From an archaeon (GTDB lineage Archaea > EX4484-52 > B79-G9): a stretch of 5,051 nucleotides of DNA. Shown piece after piece: positions 2,359-5,051 of this stretch. Position 1 is the first letter of the stretch, and every line of letters starts with the position of its first letter. A model generated the notes under the pieces. It did no database searches, was not told the origin of the DNA, and saw only the letters and a list, made by a program, of their open reading frames with translations. Made by a program: the position numbers and the translations under genes. Location of the stretch: the NCBI GenBank assembly GCA_013139905.1, contig WSZW01000098.1, positions 1 through 5,051 on the forward strand, written 5' to 3'.

Positions 2359-5051
2359 CTAACAACCACTAGGGCGTCTGCTAAACTCACCAAAAACGCC
2401 AGTGCAATCGGTGTATGCTTTGATGCTTAAGAATTCATCACACGACATAGGGCAACCAGAAACACTGAACACGTCACCAACATCAATCGTATTATTACTA
2501 TCCGGAAAAACACAATTGGAACCGTCTGTTTTAAACGCGACTACTTGTTTTACAGTAACGTTATTCATGCCCGTATTGGATACAAGGGCGGATAAACCCA
2601 GCATACTTATCGTATAATCAACAACACCTGCATCTATGTAGATTGTAATGTTATTCTCGCCGATTGTGAAGTTTCCGGAAGCGACTTCAATAGTTGTAGT
2701 CTCTCCATTAGAAAGAGTTCCTGTATAATTTACGGTCGGATTGCCATTAAACGATGCGCGTGGGTTTGTTGTTATTGTATTTAAGATAGCAGTATTGTAT
2801 GTATTTGTAATTTCTGTTGAGGTTAGTGTTTTATTGTAAATTCTTACTTCATCAATTGTGCCAACAAAAGAGTTTCCGATTAAAACATCATTTGCATTTG
2901 TTGTGATTGCAGTTGAATAATCCGCAGTTGTTGGTATGCCAGAGTTTATGTACAGCTTAATCTGCGATGAACCCGCATCCTTGTCGTATGTAAGCGCAAT
3001 ATGATTCCAGCCGGCAGATATTGGCGCTGTTATTATCTTGTTGTTTATCCTTGCAATTGCGTGTGTTACATTTGCGTTGATTGCGTAAGCGTTTCCTTTC
3101 GAGATTCCGTTTGTAATTTCTGCGCCGACTGAAAGGACAGTTGGTTCAGTTGAGGTATATTTTCTGACAAAAACCCAATCAGAATATGTACGCGACCCAG
3201 ATGCATGATCACTCTTTATTCTAATTGCGCCTGACGTTACTGGAACTATTGATGTATGAGTTGCTACCGTTGTATCATCTACTTTAAATATAACATTTGT
3301 TGAACCATTTCTAATCATATCTATATTATCATATTGACCTGCAATTAACGTACTGCCAATGGATGTCAATTCCCAACTTGAATCTACGTATGTCGTATAT
3401 TTTCCTGCTATACCGGACGGATTAGCAAAATAACTACCAAATACCGATACATAACCCCCGGAATAGAAAGAAATTTCTTCAGTATAAGATGAACTACCAA
3501 TATGTCCAAATGTAGAACGAATCCTCATAGCGTAATTAGTACCAAAAGTTGTTTTACTGACTATGACTTTTGATGTTCCTGAAAAAGTAGCAATGCTATC
3601 CGATACACTTATTGCGCCTGTAACGGTCCATTTATTTGTATCTACAGAACTTCCTAAAAAATCATCAAAAAACTCAAAAGTATTCGTCCCGTTTGATGTG
3701 GTAGACGCATAAGGATTCCCATAATACACATAAACCGTATTGTTGGATAGTCCTGCATATATTTCAGGAACCTCAACCCAGAATGTTGAGTTTGCGCCAT
3801 TGGTTGTAAAGCAGTTCTCAGTCCAGAAGTCAATCGCCTGTTCCGTACCTGAAGTTTGATTGAGCCATGTGAATCTAGTGTCGTTGCAGTACTGCTGGAT
3901 TTTTCCTTCTGTGTAAAGCTCGGATGTGTTTATGTTGTCAATCTTTATCTGGTAATCGGTGAGATATGTGTCTTCTGCGCCATCCGCTGCCCAGGTCGGT
4001 TCGTTGGCGGTGTATTTGCGGATAAATGACCAGTCTTGTTCGCCTGTACCGATATTTATTTTCATAAACAATCCCATGTTGTTGGCAAGTCCGCTTGTAT
4101 CAAATCCAGAGCTAAGTGAAGTATCATCAACATAAAAATCAACATGCGTTGATGATGCTATAATTTTCATATTGTACCATTGGTCTACTGCTAATCCAGG
4201 TGGAAGACTGGTCGATGAGCCACTCACACCATCATAATATCCCGGAATTTTAGTTATATCAGTCACATGAACATATGCAGCATCTCTTGGGGATGCGAAA
4301 TTATTTTCTGTCACTCCCCACTTAATCTCGTAATCTTCGGCTGTGGTTCGCCCATGTGTTTCATAAACAAATGGTTGAGGCACAATAGTTGAATCATAGA
4401 ATGTTGCTGATGCAGTACCATGATACTGAATAAATGTCGCATCACCATCACTGGCATCCATCGCTGTCGGATGTCCATAATACATCCAGATATCCAATCC
4501 ACCGGATGCAGGAAGTGTTGGAATTTCCAACCACACATCCGCAGTATTTGAATCGGTGTGTGATTCTATCCAATAATCAATAAGAGTTCCGTTAGTTGTG
4601 GTAAACCGCATATCTTCAAAGCTAGCCTGCTGCATTGCTGTTGGAAATGCTATAGTCTTTTTGACTTGATAATCTGTCAACTCACCGTCGGCTGAGCTAT
4701 TGAGATGAAATAATTTTCTATTTGTCCATGACTTGTTCCACCAGGAATCCCGCGTGTCCTGTATATATACAGGCTTCTTGTATGCCCATTCTGCATACGG
4801 GCTTGAAGATGTTGACGGATTCACCCACGCGGACAATGTGATTGCATCTGTCATGTCAAGCGTTGCATCATCAGGAACAGTAACATAATCATCGCCGTCA
4901 AACTGCAATGCCTGACTGAACTTACCAGATGAATTATAACTCGTACTACCTAAAACACCATCATTATCATTTGTAGTTTCATCCAAAACATCATTGTCAA
5001 AATGCCACCAACCGGCAAGACCATCAGCAAGACCGCCGGAACTTACCCCCG
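2359..5051 (-). CDS. Large surface protein with nested LamG and DUF2341 domains (5' end outside window)
   Basis: The frame is open from the right edge to the TAG at 2361-2359; 896 residues are visible, numbered here from the first whole codon (5049-5047). No start lies in the window. In order: first half of a LamG/concanavalin-like jelly roll (11-86, with GLAGWWHFDND, FDGDDYVTVP and ITLSAWVNP); first strand of a DUF2341 module (87-99, WAYKKPVYI); a second, complete DUF2341 module with its trailing beta domain (100-360); the rest of the first module (361-644); second half of LamG (649-752, with AGWNHIALTYD and VGTIDEVRIYN); and a C-terminal beta and Cys-rich part (753-896). LamG domains usually bind glycans or proteins, and DUF2341 (PF10102) is common in archaeal and bacterial secreted proteins, so an exported adhesin is likely. 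Many N-x-S/T sites could be glycosylated. No C-terminal membrane anchor or sortase signal is seen; export signals must be upstream. GC reaches 47-50% in sampled 5' stretches, well above the left half of the window. Confidence 0.9.
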   Translation of the reverse strand, partial: GVSSGGLADGLAGWWHFDNDVLDETTNDNDGVLGSTSYNSSGKFSQALQFDGDDYVTVPDDATLDMTDAITLSAWVNPSTSSSPYAEWAYKKPVYIQDTRDSWWNKSWTNRKLFHLNSSADGELTDYQVKKTIAFPTAMQQASFEDMRFTTTNGTLIDYWIESHTDSNTADVWLEIPTLPASGGLDIWMYYGHPTAMDASDGDATFIQYHGTASATFYDSTIVPQPFVYETHGRTTAEDYEIKWGVTENNFASPRDAAYVHVTDITKIPGYYDGVSGSSTSLPPGLAVDQWYNMKIIASSTHVDFYVDDTSLSSGFDTSGLANNMGLFMKINIGTGEQDWSFIRKYTANEPTWAADGAEDTYLTDYQIKIDNINTSELYTEGKIQQYCNDTRFTWLNQTSGTEQAIDFWTENCFTTNGANSTFWVEVPEIYAGLSNNTVYVYYGNPYASTTSNGTNTFEFFDDFLGSSVDTNKWTVTGAISVSDSIATFSGTSKVIVSKTTFGTNYAMRIRSTFGHIGSSSYTEEISFYSGGYVSVFGSYFANPSGIAGKYTTYVDSSWELTSIGSTLIAGQYDNIDMIRNGSTNVIFKVDDTTVATHTSIVPVTSGAIRIKSDHASGSRTYSDWVFVRKYTSTEPTVLSVGAEITNGISKGNAYAINANVTHAIARINNKIITAPISAGWNHIALTYDKDAGSSQIKLYINSGIPTTADYSTAITTNANDVLIGNSFVGTIDEVRIYNKTLTSTEITNTYNTAILNTITTNPRASFNGNPTVNYTGTLSNGETTTIEVASGNFTIGENNITIYIDAGVVDYTISMLGLSALVSNTGMNNVTVKQVVAFKTDGSNCVFPDSNNTIDVGDVFSVSGCPMSCDEFLSIKAYTDCTGVFGEFSRRPSGC
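2362..2793 (-). other. C-terminal beta and cysteine-rich module of the surface protein
   Basis: Residues 753-896 follow LamG. The first part has NPTVNYTGTLSNGETTTI and GENNITIYIDA, like a short beta sandwich. The second has LVSNTGMNNVTV, IDVGDVFSVSGC and IKAYTDCTGV, and ends in RPSGC. Five Cys (846, 866, 870, 882, 896) cluster here, one being the last residue. The NTG plus I-x-x-G-D strand pattern recalls the C-terminal beta domains of archaeal pilin- and flagellin-like proteins, but this is only a resemblance. Confidence 0.5.
2794..3105 (-). other. Second half of the split LamG domain
   Basis: Residues 649-752 begin ISKGNAYAINANVTHAIARI and contain AGWNHIALTYDKD, IKLYINS, NDVLIGN and VGTIDEVRIYNKTLTSTEI. 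These are the standard later strands of LamG_3 (PF13385). The N-terminal strands (WWHFD, FDGDDYV, LSAWVNP) are missing directly upstream and occur 562 residues earlier. Confidence 0.85.
3118..3969 (-). other. Outer DUF2341 module, main part with trailing beta domain
   Basis: Residues 361-644 begin LTDYQIKIDNINTSELYTEG, which is normally strand two of DUF2341; strand one lies at 87-99. The family pattern continues with C388 in QQYCNDTRFTW, C413 in FWTENC, FWVEVPEIYAG, VYVYYGNPYA and FFDDFLGSSVDTNKW. A jelly-roll-like domain then ends in FVRKYTSTEPTVLSVGAE. The two Cys are the pair commonly seen in this family and could form a disulfide. Confidence 0.75.
3970..4752 (-). other. Inner, complete DUF2341 module with trailing beta domain
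   Basis: Residues 100-360 begin RDSWWNKSWTNRKLF and show the whole family order: LTDYQVKKTIAF, FEDMRFTTTNG, IDYWIESHTD, VWLEIPTLPASGGLDIWMYYG. A beta domain follows with VDFYVDD and ends in FIRKYTANEPTWAADGAED. It is complete in itself and lies between the first strand and the remainder of another DUF2341 module. Both Cys of the outer module are absent here. Confidence 0.75.
4753..4791 (-). other. First strand of the outer DUF2341 module
   Basis: Residues 87-99, EWAYKKPVYIQDT, match the opening W-x-Y-R/K-K-P-V-x-I of DUF2341. In an intact module this strand is followed within a few residues by LTDYQ; here that sequence comes only after the 261-residue inner module. Confidence 0.65.
4792..5019 (-). 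other. First half of the split LamG domain
   Basis: Residues 11-86 contain LAGWWHFDND, a Gly/Asn turn, SGKFSQALQFDGDDYVTVPD and ITLSAWVNPSTSSSPYA. These are the opening strands of a LamG_3 jelly roll, and the sequence breaks off where ISKGN would follow. That continuation is found at 649 onward. Confidence 0.8.

Noticed and set aside
2402..2617. Plus-strand 71-codon open frame
   Set aside because: It lies entirely opposite the C-terminal coding part of the surface protein, whose frame has clear domain content.
4311..4538. Second minus-strand frame of 75 codons
   Set aside because: It overlaps the inner DUF2341 module in another frame; its His/Met/Trp-rich translation is typical of a shadow frame.
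3118..4752. The two DUF2341 modules as a simple recent tandem duplication
   Set aside because: Codons for shared motifs differ strongly, and the modules are nested rather than placed end to end.
2359..4986. TTG at 4986 as the start of the surface protein
   Set aside because: The frame stays open for 21 more codons to the window edge, and those residues (GLAGWWHFDNDV) are the opening strand of LamG, so the TTG is an internal Leu codon.

Overview
The window looks archaeal, most likely from a small-genome DPANN-type lineage. Three TATA-box-like elements each lie about 42-45 nt upstream of a start codon, and SD-like sites match the archaeal GAGGTGAT consensus. Two coiled-coil proteins resemble, from memory, families found next to type IV pilus/archaellum-type ATPases in Woesearchaeota/Pacearchaeota-like genomes. 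The rightmost gene combines LamG and DUF2341, as archaeal surface proteins often do. The lineage is inferred; there is no rRNA or universal marker here.

Layout. Positions 1-96 (minus) hold the first 32 codons of a gene that leaves the left edge, probably a type IV pilus/archaellum-type secretion ATPase. Positions 97-240 are a divergent promoter region with two TATA-like elements and a perfect 7+7 bp dyad. Positions 241-1603 (plus) hold two adjacent A-rich genes: a 139-residue coiled-coil protein and a 308-residue protein with a UBA-like helical domain followed by a long coiled coil. Positions 1640-2274 (minus) hold a complete mntA-hepT toxin-antitoxin pair with a 4-base overlap, its own promoter and clear ribosome binding sites. 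From 2359 to the right edge (minus) runs one very large secreted-type surface protein whose 5' end lies outside the window; 896 residues are visible.

The most notable feature is the architecture of the surface protein. Its LamG domain is split in two. Between the halves sits 562 residues of DUF2341 material. That insert is itself split: one DUF2341 module has its first strand separated from the rest by a second complete DUF2341 module. The order is LamG-a / DUF2341 outer-a / DUF2341 inner / DUF2341 outer-b / LamG-b / cysteine-rich tail, a three-level nest. Each junction is in frame, and the halves rejoin into normal-looking domains. Shared protein motifs in the two DUF2341 modules use different codons, so this is not a recent tandem duplication.

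How the parts may work together (inference): the ATPase and the two coiled-coil proteins look like parts of an archaeal type IV pilus-like machine. The nested LamG/DUF2341 protein could be an exported adhesin, possibly of that system. The mntA-hepT module is independent, and may serve defence or stabilise this accessory-looking region. No rRNA, tRNA, CRISPR array or insertion sequence was seen.
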